From Anticarsia gemmatalis (lineage: Eukaryota > Arthropoda > Insecta > Lepidoptera > Erebidae), in contig NC_134766.1 in NCBI RefSeq assembly GCF_050436995.1, positions 3,658,001-3,722,000 on the forward strand: a stretch of 64,000 nt of DNA. Direction: 5' to 3'. The position numbers and the translations under genes were made by a program. Within the stretch, counting starts at the first letter, position 1. Each line of letters opens with the position of its first letter. The notes under the pieces were generated by a model, which searched no databases, was not told the origin of the DNA, and saw only the letters and a list, made by a program, of their open reading frames with translations. This document shows positions 48,981 to 61,800 of this stretch, piece after piece.

Positions 48981-49623
48981 ATGGCAGACAAGGCAGTGTC
49001 GACTATCGCTAAGCCGCAGATGCGCGGGCTCCTCAACGGACAGATCAAGAAGAACTTGATCATCTCTCTGGTCCTCGCCGGTATCTCCGGTGTCGCCTTC
49101 AAGCAGCTTGTTGGCACTGAGCGCAAGAGGAAGTATGCTGAATTCTACAGGTAAAGATTCAATATATTTAAATGTGTATAGGTAGCTAATAAGATTAGAC
49201 ATGATTTTGGCTAGGTTTTTGAAATCTACTAGTGAAGTATCTTAATATGCATGTGAATATTCCTAAAACATTAGTTTTGAGAATTCCACAATTAACTGGT
49301 TTCGTAATTCGGATCAGCTAAGCGCCATCAAAGTAATATAAACATAAACGCTATGAACTTCCCAAAAATCATCAATTTTACCATAAATCTTATTCTGCAA
49401 GAAATGTTAAAAAAGGATCTTCAATGTTATGATTCTTTCAGAGTAACCTAATGATTTTCTTTTAAATTAGTGAAGCCCTGATAAAAAATACTAATTTTAA
49501 CCGCATTGTAATAATGTACCGCATAATAATGTACCTAATAAGTTTTTTGCTTTTTTCAGGACATACGATGCCGAGAAGGAATTCGAGATCATGCGTAAGA
49601 AGGGTCTATTCCAATCCTGCTAA
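48981..49623 (+). CDS. COX6C: Cytochrome c oxidase subunit 6C
   Basis: Exons 48981-49150 and 49560-49623 join in phase 2 to give 77 residues, the usual length for the family. It starts MADKAVSTIAKPQMRGLL, has one transmembrane helix (residues ~25-45, IISLVLAGISGVAFKQL) and a charged C-terminal helix ending EIMRKKGLFQSC. It is a nuclear-encoded structural subunit of complex IV in the inner mitochondrial membrane and lacks a cleavable presequence, as expected. The ATG directly follows an acceptor, so the preceding exon is entirely 5' UTR. ATTAAA words at 49677-49687 could act as polyadenylation signals. The paralogue at 26097-28355 shares the intron position. Confidence 0.95.
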
Positions 49624-50396
49624 ACATAGACAGTTCTAGTGTAGTATTATTTTTATTTTGCTGTGAAAATGGTTTAATTAAATTAAATTCCAAATACCTA
49701 AATCTGTTTTATTTTTCTCCATTCAATTCCTTGAGTGTTGCCATTAAAAAAAAATCTAAGTGTGATTTTCAGGGAGGAATTCATGTGTTGTTTCGCATCA
49801 GTAATAGAAATAAAAGACCACATAATATTTTCCAATAATTTAATCAGGACATCAAGTAATACGTAACTTTCCAGAATACATAAATAATTTTAACAATTCA
49901 ATCGATTACACCGTCGCCTTACCGTTTATATTACATTAGTCGCTTAGATTTTAGTTCAAATTGATTGCTACATTGACTAACATAGAATATCAGATGAGAC
50001 AGGGACCAGCCTGTTTCCACTACAAAGTATTATTCAACGCTAAAATAAATTAATAATTTCATCGAAACTGTTCACACATCAATAAAATCTATTAGAGCTT
50101 CAAATTGCCGCTGAAACGCTCTGTACTTCATGCAACAGTAACGACAATATAGATTTGATTGATGTTGCAACAGTCAAAATTGTGTATATTTAAATTGTTC
50201 GCTCGAAAAAACGCAATGAACATTGTGCCTATCCAGCGAGCGAATTGGGAACTCGATTAAAAAGGATTCTTTAACTTTCTAACAACTCCGTTATCCGAAA
50301 CCGATTAACGATCGCTGGGTTAGAAAATCAAAAGTTCCTATTTTTGTGCGATAGATTATCTTATTTTATGCAAGCCATACATACTTGTATGATTGT

Positions 50397-50601
50397 AGGG
50401 TTCCGTAAACTAAAACTTATTGAGCAAAAATTACTTATTAAAATAACATTGAATCCTAAATAGAAAACACAGGCATACTCAAAAGGTATGGAAGGGAAGC
50501 TGATTTCATGCACCAGGCATATGAAATTAATCTTATATTAGGCTGCGGACGGACAAAATGGACGACTAAAAAAAACAAAAAATAAGAATTTACGGAACCC
50601 T
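50397..50601. mobile_element. Small TIR element (MITE)
   Basis: Ends are AGGGTTCCGTA (50397-50407) and its exact complement TACGGAACCCT (50591-50601), each next to a T or A, consistent with a TA target. The interior is 183 bases, non-coding. This kind of AGGGTTCCGTA end is familiar from lepidopteran Tc1/mariner-type MITEs. Confidence 0.7.
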
Positions 50602-51324
50602 AATTGAAACATAACTTACACAGATAAAAGATTTTAATACAAATTGTTATTAATTAAATTATTAGAAGTTAAATATGGCAGCGGAAGTTACGATAAATAA
50701 ATCACATAGAAGACATTAAGATTCAGTTCAATCACTTTACACGATAAATTTAGATTAAGAATGAGATAAGTAGTCATCACTCATCATACATTTAAGTATA
50801 TTAATCAAGTTAACTTAAAATCTAAACCATAATTTAAAATGTTAGTCAAAAGAGGTATTTAAGTCATAAAATTTGGCTTTATTAAGTTTATATTATAATA
50901 GAACAACCTTTTAATGTACGTACGTTTTTGTTAAGGCAAAAATGTTAATCTAACTTAAAAAGAAATGTTGCATTAGTTATGAAAAGTACACTATTGTGTT
51001 ATTAATATCTTACTTCTGGTTAAAGTGTGGTTCTATTAAATGTAACAGCAGTGATTACTTATCTCACAACTAGAGATTACAACTAGATTATAGTAGATTG
51101 CTTTGGTCGTATATAGTTTTACAGCCACCGACGAAATCAATATTTTAAAATATTATTTATCGATGCAACATCGATACATGGACTGGGAGTATCTGTATCA
51201 AGTATGTTAATACCCTGTTGGGTAAATAAGCCGATTCAAATGTTTATAATGGCTTGACAAACTTCTTTTTGTTAAGGTTTTTTTAAGCTCTGTTTATAAT
51301 TAGCACCAGCTAAGTGGTCACTAT

Positions 51325-51344
51325 CCACCACTAGATGGCGCTGT
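51325..51344 (+). promoter_or_regulatory. CTCF-like binding site
   Basis: CCACCACTAGATGGCGCTGT contains a full match to the CCASYAGRTGGCGC core of the CTCF motif known from vertebrates and Drosophila. It lies between the convergent COX6C and NWD-like genes. Confidence 0.45.
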
Positions 51345-52804
51345 ATTCACATTTTTTCATAATTTACTGGCAATATAACTCGTCTCTGGTTAATTTTCGA
51401 ATTATAATGACACGTGTATTTTACTTTAAAGAAAGGTATTTTCCTCGTTCCATCATCGATGTTACTCCGATAATAACATAAATAATTATTGTGCTTTAGG
51501 TATCTATTGTGTGCAACCCTTACGTTTATTCAAACACGAATATATCCTATGTTTAATTTGCTATTTACTTATAATGTAAGTAAGAAGTATAAAATGGCAG
51601 TACAAATCATAATGAGGGCATTTACAAGAGGTATGGGAATATAGGTATCGACGAGTTGATTAAATATTCAAAATTAATATTAAAATTTGGATATAAAATG
51701 ATCGAAGTGTGAGCTGTTGTGTAAATTATTGTGTATCACATAATAGGCTGTTTGTATGGAATACCTCAGTTCGGAATAAAATTTGTTTTGACAGATGACA
51801 CGTGGATATAACTTTTGGCGCCAATACAACCTAATTAAAAAGTCATCACACATTTTAATTTATTATGAGTAAGTAATAAGTATAAAAAATATCGAATAAA
51901 AGCGAGAAAAATACAAGGGTAGGAAATTTTGGTAGTTTAAAATGAATTAGACTTAGGTATACTCTTATTCTAAGTTTCACCACAAAATTACATCTAAACA
52001 TCAACATTACAGATAAAGAATTCACTAAATACAATTAATTTAATTTCAATAATGTAATTAATAAGCGTAATAGATCAAAACATTAATGTTTTTTTTATTT
52101 AATTTCATTTTCGTGTTTACTTGGCGATATTAAGCCACTGTGATTGCTTTAGCGATTCTCGAAGAGGTTGCAAGCCATTTTGTTTTAATTTACTTTCGGC
52201 CGATGAATGAGAAAATTAACTGGAAACGTTCTTATATTCTTATATTCAGGAGGTAGGTAAGCAGACTTACCTATGTTTTTTTGGTACTTTATATTTTAGA
52301 ATTTTTATTTCTCATTTTAAATATTCTATTCTGGTGTCTAACACAAAAATACCCAACTATGACATGGCTGCCAAGAAAGATGCTAAATCGATAAGGGTAT
52401 TTTATAGTTGGTAACATTTTACTAAAAATGTTTCAAAACTCTGAACTGTAGTAATTTAAGCGATCATGCATTAGTTACCTCGGTTTGTCGTTGCTACCTG
52501 TATACCAATACTTAAACAACTCGAGGTAAATAATGCATGGTAATGTGACTACCGCACCACACGTTGAGAAACTTATTCATAGCCTTTTATCAAAAATATT
52601 ATAATGCAACGGATCTTAAGCGCGATTGAAAACCCAAATATTGAAATGTTTATCTTAATTTTCAGCCTTCAGACCCATTGCATTAGATTTTTTTGTCGAG
52701 TTTAGAATCGTTAAGACTTTTATAGTTAGACACCAGAACAATAAACCAAAAAGCAATAGTGGCTTTCAAATCCCTTGCCCGTAGTAATCTTATATTCGGC
52801 CCCG

Positions 52805-55800
52805 CTATGAGCTCTCCAGTCCCTTCACATCAAACGTCTTGCCATCTAACTTTTCATTACCATAACCTCTGTCATCATATTCGACCTCCTTGCCAGTGGC
52901 TACCGACTCTATGGTCGGACCATAGAGCTTAACACAGAGGATTTCCTTGTAGTTTTCTAGAGCAAGGGCGAGGACTGATCCGCCTAGCAGTACCTCGCAT
53001 GATGTGATTCGCTCTGGTGGTGTGTATACTGCTATGAGCTTGCCTGTGGAACAAGAATAAATTTATATAGTATTCGCATAACATAATGATAAACAAGAAT
53101 ATTTTTTTAATCCGTAAGTACCGTAACAATCGGAGTTCACAAAAAAAAAAACACCATTCCTGTGTCTATGCATTGTCTTCTCCTATATTATGAGAAAGAG
53201 AAGAAGAAGAACGAAAGAAGACCATCAAATAATTTCAAGAAATATTTTGCATGCGACGTTCCCTGGCGATGTCTTTCTTAAGTAAACCAATAGAGCATTA
53301 TTCTGATACACTGTGATGTAAAATACGCCGTCGTCGTTGTTCCACGCTTTTACAATGTCGAACAGTTCTCAATAACAAAAGATAACTACAGCTAGTATAT
53401 TTATGTACCTGTGTGTAAGTCCCAGAGCCTCACAGATAAGTCCTTGCATGTGTCATCAGTAGACATGAGCACTCCGCCGGACTTCGCCAGCCGCAGGAGC
53501 GAAGGAGCTGCCACGTGTCCCCGTAGCGTCAGTCGACAGTTACCTGTGTATTAGATCCTTATGATGATATTGATATGGAAAAACCCAATTATTGGAGGCA
53601 ATGCATAGGACCTTAGTTAAAGGGATATTTAAACCACAAAGCTGAATTTAAAATTTCAGGTATTATGATTAAGCCTGCTGTTTCATTCGACCCAATAGAT
53701 AAAAAATATATAATAAGTATTTTACTCTTTCTCGGAATAATTAACGCAATTAAAATAAAATTGTGGATTAAGTATTAAAAAAGATATAAGAAAAATTACA
53801 CGATAATCGAAGGGTTCTTGTTTTTTTTGTCTAATTCCATTAAAAACCAAGTCACCTTCTCAAGCGAACTTCCGATAAAAAAAACACAATCAAATATCAC
53901 ATGTCTAATGGCCAAACATTATTTTGCCACTCACCAGTAACAAGGTCCCACACCAATATCCTAGTATCAGCAAGTCCCGACACGACACAGCCGTCAACGG
54001 AGCTGATGGCCAGCGCCACGGTGTCGCAGCCAGGCTTCCACTTCTTGAACAACGTGCCCGACTGCAGGTCGTACACCACGATGAAGTTAGGACTCGGCTC
54101 GTCGAGCTCTCGGGATACTACGCACACGTATGAACCTGCGGAATAAATGATAATACCTAGTTATTATCTGTCGAAATATAATCAGATAATTTTGTAGCGT
54201 CTCAAATTTCAATCGAAAAAAAAAACTTTTTTTTCAATTCATTAATTCCTAAAAAAAAAGAAATTAAAAAAAAGTGTACAAAAACATCTATGGAAATTTT
54301 TTTTTATTCTTCGTTTGTTAGCTTATGCACGCTCGGTATGGTATGAGTGTCAGATTCTACAAGTAAGCATATAAATACAAGCGAGGTTGACATAAAATGC
54401 GAGTACCGAAACGTAACAACGACTGCATAACTGCTATAACGTACTATACTGTGGTTTAATAAAATTATGGACCGTTTAGTCGTACTCCTAAGAAAAGGGT
54501 TACATCACGAGTAATATCAAAATCAGTACCAATATTAAGTGGTGCCATCTGGTGCTCCTTTCTTCAAGCCCTTGCTTATTACAAAAAAGTTACTAAATGT
54601 GGTTACCTTCATAAGTAATAGCAGCCTTAGAGGTGATGAAGTCATGATGAGGGATGCGCAGGTCATACAGCAGCTTGCGTGACGTCAGAGACCACACCAG
54701 CAGCGGGAACGGCTTCTGAGTCTCGTCTCCACATACTAACACCCTGTATCATAAATGTATAGTTTTATTGTTGCCATTAAACTAAATATGATAAAGTTAG
54801 AAATACAATACGATGATGTTTGTAATTTAGGGAAGCTTGACCAATTGAATAACAATTTATATAATAATACGTGTAGTGCAAAAACATTACCTACGTGTAA
54901 AAATGATTTATCAGATGTATTTTTTATTAATCGTTACTGAAATAGATTGCGACAAATAATAATTGTAGAGCTCTTACTATACTTATACTAAGATTCTTTT
55001 TTTTAATAAAAAAATCTTCAATGGTTTCTTTGACTCTACTGAACGGATACAGATATCTATACTTCGTTAAGCCAGTAAATGAATCAATAAAAGCAATGTA
55101 ATAATGTATCCATTTAAATATAAGTTTTGTATTTTTTTTTATTTGACTGATTTTAATAAATGATTTGATTTTAAAACAGAAACATGTAAGGAAACGTAGA
55201 CAATCTCAGCAGCAGTTTGTTATTTATCTAGTAGGGAATAGATGTACGGCTATTCCACAAATTAGGTCGTCTAAATATAACAAGTTAATGTGTTGACGCA
55301 CGCAACGTTATGCGTGGTTTATTTGAAACATATCTCTTATACGCCATCATGTTATGAAATGTTAATTCTGAAATAATTCTGACTAGTTAGCTTCGTCTCT
55401 GTCCAGAATACAAATCTACTTTTACACAAATATAACCCATGTAAATGTGGAATGATGTATTACTTTTAAATTCAAGTATTTTTTTTGTCAAAAACATTAG
55501 TTATAGTATCTACTTATTAAGTCGAAAGAATCTCGTGTTATATGGATACTAGTAGTATGTATTAGGTATCTACGTACCTTCCGTCGCCAGAAACCAGCAA
55601 TGAATTGAGGAATCTATCTTCACCAGCTTTGAACGTTGTGACACAGTCACCTGAAATTACATAAAAAATTATGAGTCTAAGAAGAAGAGTCTAAGAACTT
55701 TGTCCATGTTTTACACAAAAGTAAACTCGTAAGTGTACCGTGTGTGTTTATAAAATGGTATCAATTAAGTACAGAGTGTACCGACAAATAAATAAAACAT

Positions 55801-58800
55801 ATTGTTAGAAATTTGTGAAACATCACAGTAAACTTCTTTAAACCATCTTGTAAAGAAAAAGGATCGTTGTTGGATTAGATTTACACAAACAACTTTTCCG
55901 TAAATAGCCCGGTAAATAAATAAGCACTTCAAGATCATCGGTAGTAATAATACAGTAAGGGCGCGTTCCCACTATGTCGTGACGACAGATAATCGTGTAG
56001 TTTTAAGTGTCGTGGCTTATATGTTTAAATGGAGGTGTTCACATACAGAACGACACGACTTGTCGTCTTCGACATTTTTTGCAGTAACGACAGATTACCG
56101 TGACAGTGGGGACGGCTAGATACGACAGTCACTAAACAATAAAACATTTTGACGACAAACAATCGTTGTAATGGGAACAGCTAGAGACGACAGTCGTCCA
56201 ACGATAAATTAATCGTTACGACATAATGGGAACGCGCCCTAACACGATACCTATTGAATAACGTTGGTAGATAGTAACCGAATTTAGCATTTTTTCTTTG
56301 CTTACCAGTCTCAATATTCATGAGGTTGACATACATCCTGTTCCGGGAGAGTGCGACCAAGTGTTTAGGGTCGTGCAGGCCATAGTACGGCATCTTCTGG
56401 TTCATCACACCCTTCAGCGCCACTAGGAACGTGCCCTGGATTGTACAAATAGTGTGTCATTGGCAAAAGATTGACTACCAGCCGCAAAAACACAATAAAA
56501 ATCTGAAGAAAATGCAGAATGCACTTCGTAAACTATAAAAAAGACATAATAGTAAGAAATCTTGTGATCTGTAGCACGATTTTAATTATCAATACTTGAT
56601 ACGTAGGTACAAGTTTGTCATTTTTTTTTTCTTGCGGAATACACTAGGGGCGCTGATTAGTTTACCACACAATTTCTCGATAACTATGGCGGAAAATGGT
56701 CGGTATGAGAAAATCTACCCTCTGACCAGACCACATCATTATATAGTTAATAATATGATCATGAAATTGTTTGTTTCAGCACCAGTCACACGGTGACTTA
56801 CCTGGTCGAGGTTATAAACCCTGAGCTCCCTGCGGCACAGCACCACGCACTTATACTCGTCGATGGGCACCAAGTTGATAGGATGCGTCACACCTGTCAT
56901 CTTGCGGACCATCTTACACCTGGAAAACACGAGTTTTTTCTATAACGAGGGATGGAAGAGATTAGAATAAAATTATTAACCTTCTCTAAAACTTCTGAAA
57001 GTATCAACGTTTAAATAGGTCCAAATTGCTTAACAAAACGTACGCATTCATTACGTTAGTCGCATTGATAGAACTTCAAACGGAAGTTATCTTACACCGG
57101 TTGAAATATAACAACACTATACTCACTTCGTAACATCCCACACACAAATCTCTTCTCGTTCAGTAGACACGGTCGCCACAAACTTCCCCCTGCTATCAAA
57201 TCTCACGATTAGATCATAATTCTTCGTATCAAACCCGTCTCCCATAGAAAACTCCCTCTTTTCCTTCACTTCTAGAAGCTTCCAAAAGTCCTCATTCTCA
57301 GGATAAAACGTCGGTACAGGCGGTTCCGTAATCTCTGACATCCAACCTTGAACGATAGGACTTTTAATTTGATGTCCATCGCGCTGTCTCTTCTCTAGCG
57401 TCATTCGGAGTAGCCCATAAAACTGGCGATGGTCGTAATCTAAAGCGTAAGAATGTGTTTCGAGGAAGTCTTTTAGTATTTCTATGTGTTCGGGCAGTGG
57501 GTCGAGGTGGACTAGGGCTATGTCTTCGAGGAAGTGGCAGCAGTCCGTGGCGGCCAGTTTGTCGTGGATCCAGTCCAGTTTGGTGAAGTATGGCTGGTGG
57601 GCGAAGGTCTCAGGCTCATCTTTGTATATGTGGTAGTGCTGGAACGGAAGCTCGTCGAGTTTACGAGTGTTGTAGCTGTAAGAAAAGAAAAACTTTAGTA
57701 AAAAGGCCTTCAAGATAGATTTTTGTGGATAAATGACATTAATAAATGGTGAAGGTAGACTTACTACTCATCAGAAAACATATTCTCCTGTGAAACAAGA
57801 CGGCCCGCCATCTTGGGATCGTTTTCTGTGTACCACACACCCTGGAATATATAAAAATCGTTTAGTCGTTTATTCTCTGCACACATATTTTTTTTATGTT
57901 GACATAAACGCCTATGTCTTCTTCGATTACTCCCCTAAGATAACTTAAGATCTTACCGGAGAATTGTAATTTACTTAAACTTTTATACAGAATCTAATAG
58001 GGATCAGAATCGATTAATAAACGATTGAATATACGCTATTTAGAAATACAACATTATTTTGCATTACAAATGCCCTTTTTGCAAATCTATAACAGTTATT
58101 CACCATCATTCAGTCACATTAAGAAACCGAAATTTTATGAAATACATAGAAAAAAGCGTAACTTAAACAGTTATTTACCTGATAATACTCGACAAGGATC
58201 TGCCTGACAGCCTTATCGCAGTCAGTTAAGTACCGGTCGGCGGCCGCGCTGGCGAGCGCCGCGTCCCGCCAGCGAGCAGCCCCGCGCGAGTCCCAGCGCA
58301 GCCATGGGGACAGCAGCGCTGCTAGCTGTGGCCATACTAGAGATGCTGGCGCCCACGGTACTAGGGAAAGAGAAAAATATAATGGTACCAAGGGAAAATT
58401 TAATAGAAAAGCATTTGCGATGGATATGTATAGGATAGGTATGGATATATAATAGAAATATGTTTAATGACTGATTAAGAACGTAGCTGAATTTTTTGTT
58501 AGTAGAAATTTAATTCGATTCGAAACTTTTATGTAAAATAGAGAATGTAAAACCTGTATAGAGTAGTCTCATCGAGCGTTATATGCTAAAATACGTTGAA
58601 AATTTAGTAAAGCATCTCGCCTAGAATACAGGGAAGAAAGAACGCTACTACATGCAATATTCCGATTATTTTTTGTCTACATTTCTTACGTCATTATAAC
58701 AATATGCTCCAAGTTTTGTCTCACAATTTTCGTGCAATTTAAACTTATGAAACAGAAGTGCAATACTGTAACGACTTACAATAAGTCTCCTCACTCCTGA

Positions 58801-61800
58801 ACAGTTCATCATGTGCCAATATATCCAGTATCTCAGTATCATCGAGTCCTCTCCTGGAAGCCGTGAGCAGCGCGAGGCAGGTCTTCACTCGGTCCGCGCC
58901 GAGCGCCGACTCCGTGGTGATGAGGATCTGCGTCAGCTGTCCCTCCAGGTCCTCGCAGATCACCAGCTCGGGAGTCGTTTCTGGCTCCGACACTTCCGTG
59001 AATGTCTCCGCTGAGAGAGAGATCTGCCACGCTAGGATCTGTAGAGAATTAAAGTCATTTAAGTTATATAATTTAAGATTAGTAATAATTGCCTCAAAAA
59101 AGAAATGTGTATTTTGGATCTCAGAGCAAACTACGTGTTCAAAATACATATCTTAGAGCTTTTTCTCATTTGAGAAAATACTCTTTTTATTTTATCAGTT
59201 AAGTGAAATTAAAAACAGCTTGAGGATATTTTCGGTAATCATTAAAAGCCGGAGTCTGAATAATGGTAGGTCCTCATTGATTAATATCGATAACTACTAC
59301 TTTTGCAATAGAAATAAATACATTTTACGCCTTATCAGATTAACTCAACTTCTGTGTACAACAAAGTGGAATCGTTCAAAAAAATATTTTTAAGAGTTAT
59401 AGTATAGTATACATTCTTGTCAATCAAAAACCAACCTTAGCATAAAGCGGCAGGGTGCACTTCTGCACGGCCTTCACGGCGGCCTCAGGCGGTGATGCTG
59501 CGCCGGTCTTGCTGTAGGTGGCGGCACACGCCGTGAGGACGGCCTTGGCCTCCTCGGGGCCCACGGGCGGCGCGCGGACCACCTTGGGCCCGTCCTCTGA
59601 TGATAGCACTGCCATGATCGCTGAGCTCGACGGCTCGTCTTTTTCTGGTGATAAAAGATTTTTTAGCTGAGTCTGTTTGCATTGTGAATGATATTGTTTG
59701 TTTGTTTTGCTTTGTAAGTTTTTCGTATATTGATTTTTCTATACGCTTTTGGATAACTCGACAACAGTCTGTCATACAAAAGGTATATCGATATTAACAT
59801 TTGTAGAAACATTTTATGTCAAACATATGATTCGATATTTAGTAACAGTAAATTACTGTAAAGGGCGTTTAAACCACATTTATTTGGGTTGAAATTAATT
59901 TAAGTTCAACATTAACCATAAAACTGGATTTCACAGTTTTAAATTAGAAGTTAATAGAGAGCATCGATACTATAAGACATGTTTCTACCCAAAGGGAGCA
60001 TTCGATACTACATGTTTTACCCAAAGGTTTAAACAGAAGTAAATATTATCTGTCTACAAACCAACCTTCAGTGACAGTGACGATCATCTTGACATTATGC
60101 GGCAGTCTCTCGGGCAGCCAGCGCGCGGCTCGCAGCGCGTCGGCGCCCACCACGCACAGCAGCGCGCCGCGAGCGCGACCCACGCCGCCCAGCAGCGCCG
60201 GCAGCGCGGCGGATAGCGACCACACGTCCTGCGGAGTTGAGAATCCTTATAAACAAGCATTTACAAATAGAATATAACAACAAGACAGAACAGACAACCT
60301 CCGTGGCGCAGTGGTTAGGGTGGTCACCACTCCACTACCAGAGCGTCTGGATGTCGTGGGTTCGATTCCCACACGGAATAATTATTTGTGCGATCCATAA
60401 ATAGTTGTTTCGGGTCTGGTTGTTCTTTGTGTCCGTTATATCGTACATTTAACAATGCGGTCAAACAATAGTTTATTTTGTTTTTTTAACAATTCCCAAG
60501 GCAAATCAAAAAACAGGGTATAATTTATTAAATATAGATAAACTCAACTAATGATGATTACTCACATTGCGTCCCCTATACACGGTGCCGGTCAACAGCA
60601 CGTGACACTGGTCCACGATGGACTTGAGCAACTGATGCGAACTGCTCGACTGCGGCGTTAGGCCCACGAACCTGCAAGCGAAACAAACCATTATTGACAC
60701 ACTTCACAACTTACATTGCATAAGATCAATGAGGTCGAAAGGTTAAATTGTATATGTCTCCTCTACTTTTGATATGATTTATTAACATAGTTGTCTTTAT
60801 CTTCCAATAAATTTAGGTCTGCGATATAATATACAGAATTACAGATATAATATTATATTAAATAGAACCTGAACTCATTAAACAATTCTAAGCTTAGCTA
60901 CGACGCCAGGTCACATTGGAACTAAAAACTAAAAGGACAAATCAATCGGTCTGAATTTTGCACTCGTGTAACATCTTTTAAACTAGTATGAAGAGGTGAT
61001 TACCTGACAATAACAGCTAGGTCTGGCTGGTATGAGTGCGCTAGAGTGACAGCTCTCGCTACCAGCGTGGCCTTGCCGCAGCCCGCGCCGCCGATCAACG
61101 CCAGCGGGACCGTACTGTCGCCTGTTATATATCTGAAACACAGAAATTAACATGATCTTTACATTATAGAATAGAAATTTACAAAAAAAATTACTTTATT
61201 TACAGAAGATTTACTATAGGAAATAGTTCCTAAGTAGACGATACTCATTGATGAAATGATGTTGACAAGAATATTATAAGCACCAGAGTCATCGTTCTTG
61301 ATAATTTCGTACATAACTACCTACGTGGCGCAGTGGTTTAGGTCACCACGCCGCACGGAACAATTTTATTTGTGCGATTCACAAATAATTGTTTCAGGTC
61401 TGTACTTTGTTCGACACAAGACCAATTCTTAGTGCGGGAGTTGTAAAAAAAATAAAATAAAATAAATATATTTTAAAGTCATTAATCGCGCTTTAAATCA
61501 TTAGATTTGGCACTACAAACCTTATAGTAACCTAGCTAAGAGTTGAAAACCAAAAATTACATTATACTAGATACATATAAATTTATTTAATGTACTTCCC
61601 TTTACTCTGTAAATACAACGACATCGTCTAGGTAAATGTATTAATTATACTCACGTCTTAAGTTCATTGAGCGTGATCTCTCTGTTGGAGGTGCACTGCG
61701 CCGCCTTCTGACAGAATGTGAGGTGCTCGTTCACCTCGTCGAACACACTGCAAATACATAAACGATTTATATGGTTAATTTATTAGTTATCACATTTGAT

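Larger units (their letters stand above)
49690..52804. other. Intergenic region between COX6C and the NWD-like gene
   Basis: No coding exon seen. It is AT-rich and includes the TIR element at 50397-50601 and a CTCF-like word at 51325-51344. TTTATT words at 52304-52309 and 52094-52099 may serve as the minus-strand polyadenylation signal of the NWD-like gene. Confidence 0.6.
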
